A stretch of 64,000 bases of DNA. Origin: Bacteroides sp. Its GTDB lineage: Bacteria > Bacteroidota > Bacteroidia > Bacteroidales > Muribaculaceae. This document shows, one piece after another, positions 54,928 to 63,947 of the stretch. The notes below the pieces were generated by a model. It made no database searches. It was not told where the DNA came from and saw only the letters and a program-made list of their open reading frames with translations. A program made the translations under genes and the position numbers. The stretch is from assembly GCA_014801735.1 (NCBI GenBank), contig JAAVDO010000006.1:1-64000 (forward strand), given 5' to 3'. Position 1 is the first letter of the stretch. Every line of letters starts with the position of its first letter.

Positions 54928-55939
54928 GGAATTCCACTGCATGTTCGAGGATAGCATCGTAACCACGACCGAATTCCTCGGACGTGCATTGTACCTCATG
55001 TCCCGGAGTCGGGGTGACCCCTGACTCGGTGAGCTGCATTGCCGGATCATATACCGGACATGCCGAAAAACGTAGAGTCCATCCACAAGGGAGCGACGAA
55101 CTGAACGGCATTCCTGATCCGCCGCCAGTGGTAGAACCGGCTACAGTCACATTACCTCCCAGCGATCTCATGAAAGCGACAAATGTATTAGCTGCAGAAA
55201 ACGTCGATCTGTTTGTCAGAACAACTACAGGTTTTCCCCAGACAACATGACCTGAGGGAGGCGCATAATAGAATGCTTCGGGTTCAGAAAAATCATTGTG
55301 CCCGGGTCCAGTCTTGTGAGAAATATAACCGGCAAGAGTACGACGTGTAATAAAGCGACGGGCAAGCGTTTCAGTCGCTGTAAGCAGCCCTCCTCCATTG
55401 TCCCTGACATCAATTATCAGGCCGTCGACAAGCGCAAGCTGATTTAGTATCCAGTCGAGATTTCCTTCTCCGATGTCACTGCTGAACGATGATACACGGA
55501 TGTAACCCACGTTGACTGTAGGAAGATGGGCATATGTATATGTCCCGATCTGATTGTAATTGAACCGCAGATAGTTTTCCTCTATCACTCGTTCATTGAA
55601 ATTCTGTGGATAGTCTGACCACCACTTTCTATAATAACTTGTTCCATATGGCGATGACAGATTTACATGACCATCATGAAGATAATCGAGCATCTCAGAG
55701 AGCATTCTGAACATGTTATAACTTCCCATCTTTGAATCGGCCATAGGCATATATTTACGGTAAACCTCGTCCCAATCCAGGCTATCGCGGTCAAGAAAAC
55801 AATAATGGCGATCAATTATTTCCCATAGGGCCTGAACATTACCCTCGACATCATTTGTCATGTCAAGAGTATCGTCACTATGGCAACTACATAACTGAAG
55901 AAGCAGTATGAGAACCGTCAGATACCGGAAAATCTTCAT
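54887..55939 (-). CDS. S41 family peptidase lipoprotein
   Basis: This 350-residue protein has a lipoprotein-like signal (Cys at 17 and 19 in LQLCSC) and a tail-specific protease-like domain: helical bundle (about 30-105), then VGYIRVSSFSSDIGEGNLDW, LIIDVRDNGGG, the nucleophile Ser in LTNRSTFSAANTF, and GGGSGMPFSSSLPCG. No PDZ domain is visible. It is likely anchored in the envelope. Its ATG overlaps the DUF3316 stop by four bases. Confidence 0.88.
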   Translation of the reverse strand: MKIFRYLTVLILLLQLCSCHSDDTLDMTNDVEGNVQALWEIIDRHYCFLDRDSLDWDEVYRKYMPMADSKMGSYNMFRMLSEMLDYLHDGHVNLSSPYGTSYYRKWWSDYPQNFNERVIEENYLRFNYNQIGTYTYAHLPTVNVGYIRVSSFSSDIGEGNLDWILNQLALVDGLIIDVRDNGGGLLTATETLARRFITRRTLAGYISHKTGPGHNDFSEPEAFYYAPPSGHVVWGKPVVVLTNRSTFSAANTFVAFMRSLGGNVTVAGSTTGGGSGMPFSSSLPCGWTLRFSACPVYDPAMQLTESGVTPTPGHEVQCTSEEFGRGYDAILEHAVEFLIGAPIPNELVTL

Positions 55940-56799
55940 AAGCCTAAGACAATATTCGGCGAGCGGCGGGCGGCCGAAGGATTAATTGAGAGACGGGTAG
56001 TGGTAATGCCAATCATAAGCATATTGGAGAGAACATTCGTGGCCAGATTATTAGCACTCTGAGTTAGCCCCCTGAAGTCATAACCTATCCTTAAGGCTGT
56101 GGCTCCAAACTGGAAGTCGGCATATAGCAGATGGTGATATGACAGTCTGCTGCCAGGCCACGCGAAATGTACAAGACCCTGTCTGGCTCCGAGATAAATC
56201 TCATAGTACAGCTCTCCATATTCTGGCGCAAAGAATATTCCGGCCAGAGGTAAAGAACCATGATAGCCCAGATTCACCGGCAACGAGGAAATGTGCGTTT
56301 GCCATTGGAGATGAACTGTGGGTGCAACTGATAACGCAGCCTGAGCAGCTACCGGATTATTTCCATTTGCCGGACGATAGTCAGCACCAGCATCCAGTTC
56401 AAGCTGGCCTCCGGCGGCGATGCTGATGTTCTTGAATGTCACAGGTAACTTCCATAATGGACCACCTTCAGCATGCAGCATGGCACGCCACATAGGACCA
56501 TTCGTCGTACCTATTGTGTGCGTCCGACCGAGGTCAACACTACCGGCCATCCAAACTGCCATTTTCTCCGGACGACTTCGGTGCGCCTGAATGCGTTCAG
56601 CGCTTACTGTTGCGTACCAACCGGATGTCCTGAATGGACTAAGATAATTATCAGTAAGACGGAGAGTACCACCGCCTATCATTATCGAGGATGTGACCGG
56701 TCGCAACGGTTTATCTGAAGATATAACCAGATCAATGTTATCATCAGCTGAAACAACGAACGCTGATGCAAATACGAGGAGAAATAGCAATACTCTCAT
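55936..56799 (-). CDS. DUF3316 family outer-membrane-like protein
   Basis: This 287-residue protein has a signal peptide (1-18, ending VSA) and a beta-rich body with short amphipathic strands, fitting DUF3316 (for example MIGGGTLRLTDNYLSPFRTS). It probably forms a small outer-membrane barrel, of unknown role. Its ATG overlaps the parC stop by one base (TGATG), and its stop overlaps the S41 gene start. Confidence 0.78.
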   Translation of the reverse strand: MRVLLFLLVFASAFVVSADDNIDLVISSDKPLRPVTSSIMIGGGTLRLTDNYLSPFRTSGWYATVSAERIQAHRSRPEKMAVWMAGSVDLGRTHTIGTTNGPMWRAMLHAEGGPLWKLPVTFKNISIAAGGQLELDAGADYRPANGNNPVAAQAALSVAPTVHLQWQTHISSLPVNLGYHGSLPLAGIFFAPEYGELYYEIYLGARQGLVHFAWPGSRLSYHHLLYADFQFGATALRIGYDFRGLTQSANNLATNVLSNMLMIGITTTRLSINPSAARRSPNIVLGL

Positions 56800-59501
56800 C
56801 AGAAGAATCGTTGTTGACCGGTTAACTCATCTCTTACTTCATCGTCGCTCTTTTCTGTATCCGATAGTTCGTCAGTCTCAGGTGCATCAGGTTCTATCTC
56901 GGCATCATCGACATTCATTTCGATCGGTTCAATCTCCGTGATAGTGTTATATGAGAGATTGGTGAGACGTTTTCCCTTAGCCTTAAACGATTTGACAGCG
57001 ACAAATTCCGGTGCTACAACTATAAGAGGCAGACGCGGAGGCATTCCCTCAGCATTCGGGAATGTGATTTCAAAGCGGGCTCCGGCCTCATCGGTAAGAG
57101 CTATGAGGGATGATTTCATATTCTCACCAATGAACCGTTGCCTTTTGGCCGACGGCTCAAAGGCAAACCGCTTAAGATAGGGGAAACCCTGATCTGCATC
57201 ATTAACAATCGCTGTAAATACATGTCCGGGGCGATATTTCTCAATTCGCAGGATGTTATCCTCATAGTGATTCGCCGCCTCGAAACTGGTGGTGTAATAT
57301 TCACCAGACCTCAGCACGACAAGAACCATATCATTGGCACCGAACTCACCTAACAACGTGCCACGCCCGTCATAGTTGAGTCGAAGTACATCTGGATCAA
57401 ACCAGACTTCACGTCCACCGAGCGTAGAAGTGCCAGACTTTCGCTTGACAAAGCGGTATGCTTCATTGCGTGTAACGATATTACCTCTCGCTGCCCTGCC
57501 TTTGATTGCAAGATCTGCGAAATCAATATCGAATTGCAAGGTTTTAAGCCGAGCTTTCGGTTTTAAGGTGACGCGCACGGTCTCAGCCTCACCATTAGGG
57601 TTAGCCGAGAAATAAACTATACGTGAACCCGGAGTGCCCATAGTGAGATTATACTCTCGATCTCGGGTAACACCCGTCACGTTGAAACGCTTCATATAAT
57701 ACGTTCCACCTTTACCGTCTTGATATATAACATTATATATAGTACGGGCATCACTTTTGCGGAATACATCGATATGCGTTATCCCTTTACCTACAAACAG
57801 TTTGTCAGAAACACGCGTAACCTTGTATCGGCCATCCTTGTAAAATATTATTATATCGTCGATCGAAGAGCACGAACACAGGAATTCATCTTTCTTCAAG
57901 GACGTGCCTACAAAGCCTTCTTCACGGTTGATGTAGAGTTTCTCGCTCTGTTCGGCTACAGTTGTAGCCTCGATAGTGTCGAAGCTTCGCAACTGCGTGC
58001 GACGGGGATAATTATGGCCATATTCCTCTTTCAGATGAGTAAAATGATCTATTGTAACCTGAGTGATGTTGGCCAGCTTGTCATCAAGCGAAGAAATGCG
58101 ATCACGATAGTTGGCGATAAGACGATCTGCCTTATCCGCACTATATCTATGAATTCGCCTCATTGGTATCTCTTCCAGACGTCGCAGATCATCGTCGGTG
58201 ATTTCCCTGAACAAACCCGAGACAAATGGCTGAAGCCGCATTCTGATATGAGCGAAAATCTCAGAGTCGTTACTACCCTGCTCATACTCAGGATCTTTAT
58301 ATATGCGTTCTTCAATGAATATACGCTCAAGCGAGGCAAAGAACAGTTGTTCGGCAACCTCACCACGCTCAATTTCAAACTCCCGTCTTAGAATATCGCG
58401 CGTAGAATCAGCGTTATATTTCAGCACATCACTGACCCCTACAAAATGCGGTTTATTGTCGCATATTACGCAACAATTGGGCGATAGCGACAGTTCGCAG
58501 TCGGTGAATGCATAAAGAGCATCAATCGTTTTATCGCTTGAAGTACCAGGTTGCAGCTGGACAACAATATTGGCTGTGTCCGAAGTATTGTCGTCAACGT
58601 GGCGTATCTTGATTTTCCCTTTCTCGAAGGCCTTCAGAATCGATTCGATCAGCGTCTCTGTAGTCAGGCCGAAAGGCAGCTCGGTGATCGCAAGCGTCTT
58701 GTTGTCGATCTTCTCGATACGGGCTCGCACACGAACGCGTCCGCCACGCATTCCATCGTTATAACGTGACACGTCAGCCATGCCTCCGGTCTGGAAGTCA
58801 GGATAAAGCTCGAACGGCACACCCTTGAGATAGGAGATTGCCGCATCGCAAAGCTCATTGAAATTGTGAGGAAGGATAAGTGATGAGAGTCCGGCCGCAA
58901 TACCCCCCACTCCCTGAGAAAGCAACAACGGGAACTTGGCGGGAAGAGTTACCGGCTCTTTCTTTCGGCCATCATAGCTCAGGGTCCACTCCGTGACTTT
59001 AGGATCGAAAAGAACATCCAGAGCAAAACGACTCAGACGTGCTTCAATATATCGGGCAGCAGCAGCCGAGGCACCGGTCAATGTATTACCCCAGTTACCC
59101 TGCGTATCAATCAGTAGTTCTTTCTGGCCAAGTTGAACGAGAGCTCCATAAATGGAAGCGTCGCCATGAGGATGATATTGCATGGCAGTACCGACGACGT
59201 TTGCAACCTTGTTGAAACGTCCGTCGTCGAGCGTCTTCATGGCGTGAAGAATACGCCGCTGCACAGGCTTAAGGCCATCGGCAATATGAGGAATGGCACG
59301 GTCGAGAATGGTATAGCTGGCATAGTCAAGATACCAGCTTTGATACATACCTCTCAGTTGCCGGCGCTGAGCCGGATCATTAAGATCAACCTGTATTGTA
59401 TCAAAGCCTCCCTCTTCGGGAGGCGACATTACATCGTCATCCGACAAATCGGCTCCAGCCGATTCATCGTAAAGCATATCATCATCCTCGTCGTCGCGCA
59501 T
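56799..59501 (-). CDS. parC: DNA topoisomerase IV subunit A
   Basis: This 900-residue type IIA topoisomerase subunit has an acidic N-terminal extension (1-35), the breakage-reunion domain with catalytic Y151 in AAARYIEARLS, and a C-terminal region with degenerate beta-pinwheel blades (about 530-860), followed by another acidic tail. The absence of a strict GyrA box and the HPHGDASIYGALVQLGQ segment point to ParC more than GyrA. Positions matching GyrA S83 and D87 are A115 and G119. ParB/ParE is not nearby. Confidence 0.9.
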   Translation of the reverse strand: MRDDEDDDMLYDESAGADLSDDDVMSPPEEGGFDTIQVDLNDPAQRRQLRGMYQSWYLDYASYTILDRAIPHIADGLKPVQRRILHAMKTLDDGRFNKVANVVGTAMQYHPHGDASIYGALVQLGQKELLIDTQGNWGNTLTGASAAAARYIEARLSRFALDVLFDPKVTEWTLSYDGRKKEPVTLPAKFPLLLSQGVGGIAAGLSSLILPHNFNELCDAAISYLKGVPFELYPDFQTGGMADVSRYNDGMRGGRVRVRARIEKIDNKTLAITELPFGLTTETLIESILKAFEKGKIKIRHVDDNTSDTANIVVQLQPGTSSDKTIDALYAFTDCELSLSPNCCVICDNKPHFVGVSDVLKYNADSTRDILRREFEIERGEVAEQLFFASLERIFIEERIYKDPEYEQGSNDSEIFAHIRMRLQPFVSGLFREITDDDLRRLEEIPMRRIHRYSADKADRLIANYRDRISSLDDKLANITQVTIDHFTHLKEEYGHNYPRRTQLRSFDTIEATTVAEQSEKLYINREEGFVGTSLKKDEFLCSCSSIDDIIIFYKDGRYKVTRVSDKLFVGKGITHIDVFRKSDARTIYNVIYQDGKGGTYYMKRFNVTGVTRDREYNLTMGTPGSRIVYFSANPNGEAETVRVTLKPKARLKTLQFDIDFADLAIKGRAARGNIVTRNEAYRFVKRKSGTSTLGGREVWFDPDVLRLNYDGRGTLLGEFGANDMVLVVLRSGEYYTTSFEAANHYEDNILRIEKYRPGHVFTAIVNDADQGFPYLKRFAFEPSAKRQRFIGENMKSSLIALTDEAGARFEITFPNAEGMPPRLPLIVVAPEFVAVKSFKAKGKRLTNLSYNTITEIEPIEMNVDDAEIEPDAPETDELSDTEKSDDEVRDELTGQQRFF

Positions 59502-59540
59502 GCTCGGTGATAATGGGGGTTATAAAGATTGGTTACCTTG

Positions 59541-59572
59541 CAAATTTACAATTTTTTTCGGAAATGTGCCAA
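59541..59572 (-). promoter_or_regulatory. promoter of the parC operon
   Basis: On the minus strand TTG (59572-59570), 21 bases, TAAATTTG (59548-59541), 39 bp before the parC ATG. Confidence 0.75.
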
Positions 59573-59706
59573 CTCAACTTTAACTTAACGGAGGCCGAAT
59601 TCCTCAATTTACGCAAAATTGAGTTTCCTATTTGGCTACAAGGCCACAAAACATCATGAACTGCTTAGATGTTAAGCTAACAAAATCATTTTACAAATTT
59701 CAGGAT

Positions 59707-60669
59707 ATGAAAAAAGAGAAGGTAGCATTATGGGGCTATATTGATAAATCGGGCAATTTCATTATAGAACCGAAATTTTTCGGTGCCGCCAATTTCCATG
59801 AGGATCTTGCTGCCGTTAAAACCGACTGCCTGTTCGGATATATAGACAAGAGCGGCGTTTTTGTCGTAGAGCCGAAATTCCAGCAGGCCGACAATTTCAA
59901 GGATGGCATTGCACGCGTAATGATTGATGATAGATGGGGCTACATAAACCATGACGGTACCTTCGCAATAAAAGCGATTTTCGATAAGATAGGTGAATTC
60001 AAGACAGGATTGTCCATGATAAAATTGGGCCAAAAATATGGCTACGTTGACCGCAACGGTAACTATATTGCAGAACCTAAGTTCGATTTTGTCGGAGAGT
60101 TTCACGAAGGGTTTGCATGGATGAAAATTGACGGCAAATATGGTTACATCAATGAAGACGGCGAATATGCAATAGCCCCTGAATTTGAAGTTGCCAACGA
60201 CTTTCATGAAGGACTGGCAGCCGTCGGCAACGGTGAAAAGTATGGTTATATCGACCGGAATGGTAAATTCATGATTCCGATGATATTTGATATTGCCGAG
60301 AATTTCAAAGATGGAGTGGCAAGGGTCAAGGTTGACGGCAAAACAAGTTTTATAGACAAACTTGGAAATCCTACGGCCGACCCTGAGAGGCCCGAATTTA
60401 TCGAGCCAAATAATTTCCGCGATGGTCTCGCACCAAAAAAAGATGGTGACAAATACGGGTACATTGACGAGAGCGGTAGCTTCGTCATTCAACCGGTTTT
60501 CTATCAGGCTGAGCTATTTTGTGAAGGTATGGCAAGAGTAAGAACCGGAGCGAGAGCAAAATGGGGATACATCGATAAGACAGGCGAATTCGCATTTAAG
60601 GAAAAATTCAGCGAGGCAATGGATTTCAAAGACGGCATCGCGAGAGTAATGGTTGAACGGACGGCATGA
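59707..60669 (+). CDS. WG-repeat protein
   Basis: Nine repeats of about 32 residues fill the 320-residue protein. Each has a WGYIDKSGNFIIEPKF-like core followed by FKDGIARV. The seventh is degenerate (TSFIDKLGNPTADPE). WG repeats form beta-propeller-like scaffolds used in protein contacts. No signal peptide is seen, so it is probably cytoplasmic. The ATG at 59707 is used since upstream frame residues (from a TTG at 59632) do not resemble the repeat. Function is unknown. Confidence 0.9.
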   Translation: MKKEKVALWGYIDKSGNFIIEPKFFGAANFHEDLAAVKTDCLFGYIDKSGVFVVEPKFQQADNFKDGIARVMIDDRWGYINHDGTFAIKAIFDKIGEFKTGLSMIKLGQKYGYVDRNGNYIAEPKFDFVGEFHEGFAWMKIDGKYGYINEDGEYAIAPEFEVANDFHEGLAAVGNGEKYGYIDRNGKFMIPMIFDIAENFKDGVARVKVDGKTSFIDKLGNPTADPERPEFIEPNNFRDGLAPKKDGDKYGYIDESGSFVIQPVFYQAELFCEGMARVRTGARAKWGYIDKTGEFAFKEKFSEAMDFKDGIARVMVERTA

Positions 60670-60754
60670 CGAGATCATTTGTGAGAAAGAACAGAAATTC
60701 GTCGCAAAAAACAATTTTCCAGGCTTTCAATACCAAAATAACGGCAGATATTCC

Positions 60755-60762
60755 TAATTTTG
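60755..60762 (+). promoter_or_regulatory. -7 box for queD
   Basis: TAATTTTG lies 146 bp before queD. The -33 position has no TTG. The leader holds a 32-codon frame (ATG 60766, TAA 60862-60864) that begins at or before the expected start of transcription and is probably not translated. Confidence 0.45.
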
Positions 60763-60908
60763 CCAATGAAACTCACCCCAATTGATTATGACAATATTTA
60801 TCCCAATCCTATCGACCGACATACTTTCTGTGGCTATCACAGACGAACAGCTACTGCAGAATAATAGACAGACACAATTATCAGTAAAATAACAGAAGTA
60901 AGAAGCAG

Positions 60909-61247
60909 ATGTATATAGTAAAGAAGACCATGGAGATAGCCGGCGCCCACCGCCTGGAGCTCTCCTATCCAAGCAAATGTTCGGAACTCCACGGACATAA
61001 CTGGATGATAACAGTATACTGCAAGTCGAAGGAACTGAACGAGGATGGAATGGTGATAGATTTCGCCCGCGTCAAAGAACTGATTCACGGAAAACTCGAT
61101 CATTCATTTCTGAATGACGTTGTTCCATGCAATCCTACGGCAGAAAACGTAGCAAAGTGGATATGCGATCAGATTCCGCAGTGTTTCAGGGTAGATATCG
61201 CCGAGAGCCGCAACAATATCGCGACATACATAGAGGATGAAGATTAA
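60909..61247 (+). CDS. queD: 6-carboxytetrahydropterin synthase
   Basis: QueD makes 6-carboxytetrahydropterin from 7,8-dihydroneopterin triphosphate in the path to queuosine. The 112-residue protein has the zinc ligands H14 (AGAHRL), H28 and H30 (LHGHNW) and catalytic C24, plus the PTAENVAKWI block. It overlaps queE by 11 bp. QueC and queF are not in the window. Confidence 0.93.
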   Translation: MYIVKKTMEIAGAHRLELSYPSKCSELHGHNWMITVYCKSKELNEDGMVIDFARVKELIHGKLDHSFLNDVVPCNPTAENVAKWICDQIPQCFRVDIAESRNNIATYIEDED

Positions 61248-61812
61248 CGAGATTTTTTATTCTCTGCAAGGAGAAGGCCACTGGACGGGAACGCCTGCAA
61301 TCTTCATCAGATTCGCGGGATGCAACCTGAGATGCGGTTTCTGTGACACCAATCATGAGGCCGGAGAAAAATATGACGCTGAAGAACTGATTAAGGAACT
61401 GAGCCAATATCCGGCAAAACGAGTAATACTGACAGGAGGAGAACCAGGATTGCAGGTTAACGACGAACTTATAGAGATACTACACAGAGAAGGCTATAAG
61501 GTTCACATAGAAACCAACGGTACTGTAAAACTACCGGTGGCGATCGATTGGGTCACATGCTCACCGAAATCGCTTCATCAGAAAACGGGAAGGATAGACG
61601 AACTAAAGGTTGTGGCCGGTGAAAGCGCAGTTAGTTTCGAAGATCTGGGAAAATTTGGAGAAATTGAAGCGGGAGAATATTACCTGCAACCCTGCGACAC
61701 CGGAAGTGACGAAACTAATGCCGAAAATCTTGAGAAATGTGTGGAGTATATCCTTGAGCATCCTCAATGGAGATTGTCGCTTCAAACCCACAAAATGATC
61801 AATATCAGATAA
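61237..61812 (+). CDS. queE: 7-carboxy-7-deazaguanine synthase
   Basis: This radical SAM enzyme makes the deazaguanine ring. It has 191 residues, with the cluster motif CX3CX2C at C29, C33, C36 (CNLRCGFC), preceded by YSLQGEGHWTGTPAIFIRF and followed by the SAM-binding LTGGEPGLQ. The length is normal for the compact QueE type. It is translated with queD through an 11-bp overlap. Confidence 0.95.
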   Translation: MKINEIFYSLQGEGHWTGTPAIFIRFAGCNLRCGFCDTNHEAGEKYDAEELIKELSQYPAKRVILTGGEPGLQVNDELIEILHREGYKVHIETNGTVKLPVAIDWVTCSPKSLHQKTGRIDELKVVAGESAVSFEDLGKFGEIEAGEYYLQPCDTGSDETNAENLEKCVEYILEHPQWRLSLQTHKMINIR

Positions 61813-61873
61813 CGGGAACCAATCGGGGGCCAGAGTTGTTGTAAAAGCATAATAATCACCTTACTCCCCCGAC

Positions 61874-62812
61874 ATGAAGAAGATCGCAAAAAATCTCACA
61901 GAGCTTATAGGGAACACTCCCCTGCTTGAACCTCAAAGATATAGCAAAATAATTGACGCCAAGGCACATCTGTTGCTCAAACTGGAATCGTTCAATCCGG
62001 GTGGCAGCGTCAAGGATCGCGTGGCCCAAAATATGATAGCCCAAGCTGAGCTTCAGGGCATATTGAAACCCGGAGCAACCATCATTGAGCCTACCTCGGG
62101 TAATACTGGCATAGGACTGGCATGGATAAGCAGCATCAAGGGATACAGACTGATCCTGACTATGCCCGACACCATGAGTACGGAACGCCGAAAGCTCCTG
62201 CTCGCTCTCGGTGCCGAACTGGTGCTGACACCCGGCAAACTGGGAATGAAAGGCGCGGTAGAAAAAGCCGAGGAACTAAGAAAAGAGATTGAAGGCTCTG
62301 TGATACTTGACCAGTTTAACAACCCCTCAAATCCGCAAACACATTTTATTGCGACGGGACACGAGATATGGCGCGATACATCGGGTCGGGTAGACATCTT
62401 CGTTGCCGGCGTAGGTACAGGTGGCACCATAAGTGGCGTTGGCCGATATCTGAAAAGCAAGAAACCAACAGTAGAAATCGTAGCAGTAGAGCCGGCAGAA
62501 AGCGCCGTTCTTAGCGGCGGAGCGCCAGGCCCGCACAAAATTCAAGGTATTGGCGCCGGTTTCGTCCCGACAACCTTCCACAGATCGGTCGTAGACACTA
62601 TCATGACTATAGAAGGTGCAAAAGCAGCTCTTGCAGCACGCTGCCTGGCACGAACGGAGGGTGTATTGTGTGGCATCTCAAGCGGAGCCGCTCTATATGC
62701 AGCATCGGAACTCGCCAAGAAGCCGGAGAACGCCGGGAAAACAATCGTTGCCCTAATGCCTGACACCGGTGACCGTTATCTCTCAACAGATCTATTCGAT
62801 CCTCAGAACTAA
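61874..62812 (+). CDS. cysK: cysteine synthase A (O-acetylserine sulfhydrylase)
   Basis: CysK makes cysteine from O-acetylserine and sulfide on PLP. The 312-residue protein has the PLP lysine K47 in NPGGSVKDRVA, the substrate loop PTSGNTGIGLAW and the phosphate-binding GVGTGGTISGVGRYL. It lies 61 bp after queE and ends the unit at a strong terminator. Confidence 0.96.
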   Translation: MKKIAKNLTELIGNTPLLEPQRYSKIIDAKAHLLLKLESFNPGGSVKDRVAQNMIAQAELQGILKPGATIIEPTSGNTGIGLAWISSIKGYRLILTMPDTMSTERRKLLLALGAELVLTPGKLGMKGAVEKAEELRKEIEGSVILDQFNNPSNPQTHFIATGHEIWRDTSGRVDIFVAGVGTGGTISGVGRYLKSKKPTVEIVAVEPAESAVLSGGAPGPHKIQGIGAGFVPTTFHRSVVDTIMTIEGAKAALAARCLARTEGVLCGISSGAALYAASELAKKPENAGKTIVALMPDTGDRYLSTDLFDPQN

Positions 62813-62830
62813 CAATTATCAGATATATCG

Positions 62831-62874
62831 ACGGGAGACGGCAACCTTTGATCGGAGGCCGTCTCCCGTTTTTT
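62831..62874 (+). terminator. terminator after cysK
   Basis: ACGGGAGACGGC (62831-62842) pairs perfectly over 12 bp with 62858-62869, and six T follow. Confidence 0.95.
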
Positions 62875-62901
62875 CCCAAATAATCGAAAAAAAAATTGAG
62901 A

Positions 62902-62936
62902 CTGCCACTAAATGGCAGAACCGGTGTGTATCTTTG
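62902..62936 (+). promoter_or_regulatory. AAA ATPase promoter with upstream palindrome
   Basis: TATCTTTG (62929-62936) is a -7 box. CTGCCA-N5-TGGCAG (62902-62918), a perfect 6-bp inverted repeat, occupies the region where -33 would be. No TTG lies at the right distance. The palindrome looks like a binding site for a dimeric regulator. Confidence 0.55.
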
Positions 62937-62971
62937 CAACCGAAAACGGAACAAAAGGACAACTACACAAA

Positions 62972-63925
62972 ATGCTATATCTGGAACAATTCTTATTCCC
63001 CGATCAGGAAACTGAAGAACAGTTCATCAATCCGCCCGGAGGAATCAACCCTGATATGATCGGGTATTACTCAGAAATATATCCATTCTGTCAGACCACC
63101 CGCCTGGGTCTGTTCTCGATGGATTTCGAACCTATCACACTTCTATGCGGAGGTAATGGCAGCGGTAAGTCAACAGTACTCAACATCATAGCACGAAAAC
63201 TAAATGCCGACCGATCGTCAAGATACAACACGACGAGACACATGGAATCATTTGTAGATCTGTGTCACTACACTGCCGCCCCATCACTGAGCGGAGAAGA
63301 GGTATTCGGAGGTAACAGGCAAAAACAAGTGTTTGACATATCTTCAATATGCCACGTGATAACGAGCGACGATATTTTTCAGGGTATGCAAGAGTTCAGA
63401 CTGAAAAACGAACAGCGCCTGCACAAAAGCAAATTCATGCTGAATGACTACGGCAGAGCAAGGTTGAGCAATCCTGTGATAAATCCGGATCATCCACGCC
63501 ATATCAATCTCGAGACTGGATATGGACTGAAAGAATATAGCGCGGTGGTAGAGATGCGGAAGAAATCGTTCAACAGATACCTTCAGGATACAATCGGAAA
63601 GATAGAGCGAGGATTCTCGAACGGTGAAACAGCATTGATGAGACTGTCGGAGCAACTTGAAGATCCCGGCATCTATATACTTGACGAACCAGAAAACAGC
63701 ATGTCGTGTGAGTTTCAGATGCAACTGGCTCAACTGATAGAGTATTTCGGCCACAGTGGAAACTGCCAGTTTATCATCGCCACCCATTCCCCTTTCCTCA
63801 TGGCGATGGAAGGAGCCAAGGTGTATGATTTCGACCATTGCCCGGTTGATGTAGTGAAATGGTATGAAACGGAAAACGCACGCCTCTACTACGATTTTTT
63901 CAAAATACACCGAGACAAATTCTGA
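62972..63925 (+). CDS. AAA family ATPase (ABC/SMC-like, single-domain)
   Basis: This 317-residue protein has Walker A GGNGSGKST (60-68), a variable middle, a weak signature region (FSNGETALMRLSEQL), Walker B IYILDEPENSMS, and a switch His in FIIATHSPFLMA. It resembles small ABC-type ATPases of the AAA_15/AAA_21 kind, seen alone or in defence and DNA-repair settings. The ATG at 62972 is used because the -7 box (62929-62936) rules out the one at 62912. A likely WYL regulator starts 23 bp downstream. Confidence 0.85.
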   Translation: MLYLEQFLFPDQETEEQFINPPGGINPDMIGYYSEIYPFCQTTRLGLFSMDFEPITLLCGGNGSGKSTVLNIIARKLNADRSSRYNTTRHMESFVDLCHYTAAPSLSGEEVFGGNRQKQVFDISSICHVITSDDIFQGMQEFRLKNEQRLHKSKFMLNDYGRARLSNPVINPDHPRHINLETGYGLKEYSAVVEMRKKSFNRYLQDTIGKIERGFSNGETALMRLSEQLEDPGIYILDEPENSMSCEFQMQLAQLIEYFGHSGNCQFIIATHSPFLMAMEGAKVYDFDHCPVDVVKWYETENARLYYDFFKIHRDKF

Positions 63926-63947
63926 AAGCAATACCAGACTGACCGAT

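Noticed and set aside
60766..60864. 32-codon frame upstream of queD
   Set aside because: Its ATG lies only a few bases after the -7 box, at or before the start of transcription, and no family is recognised.
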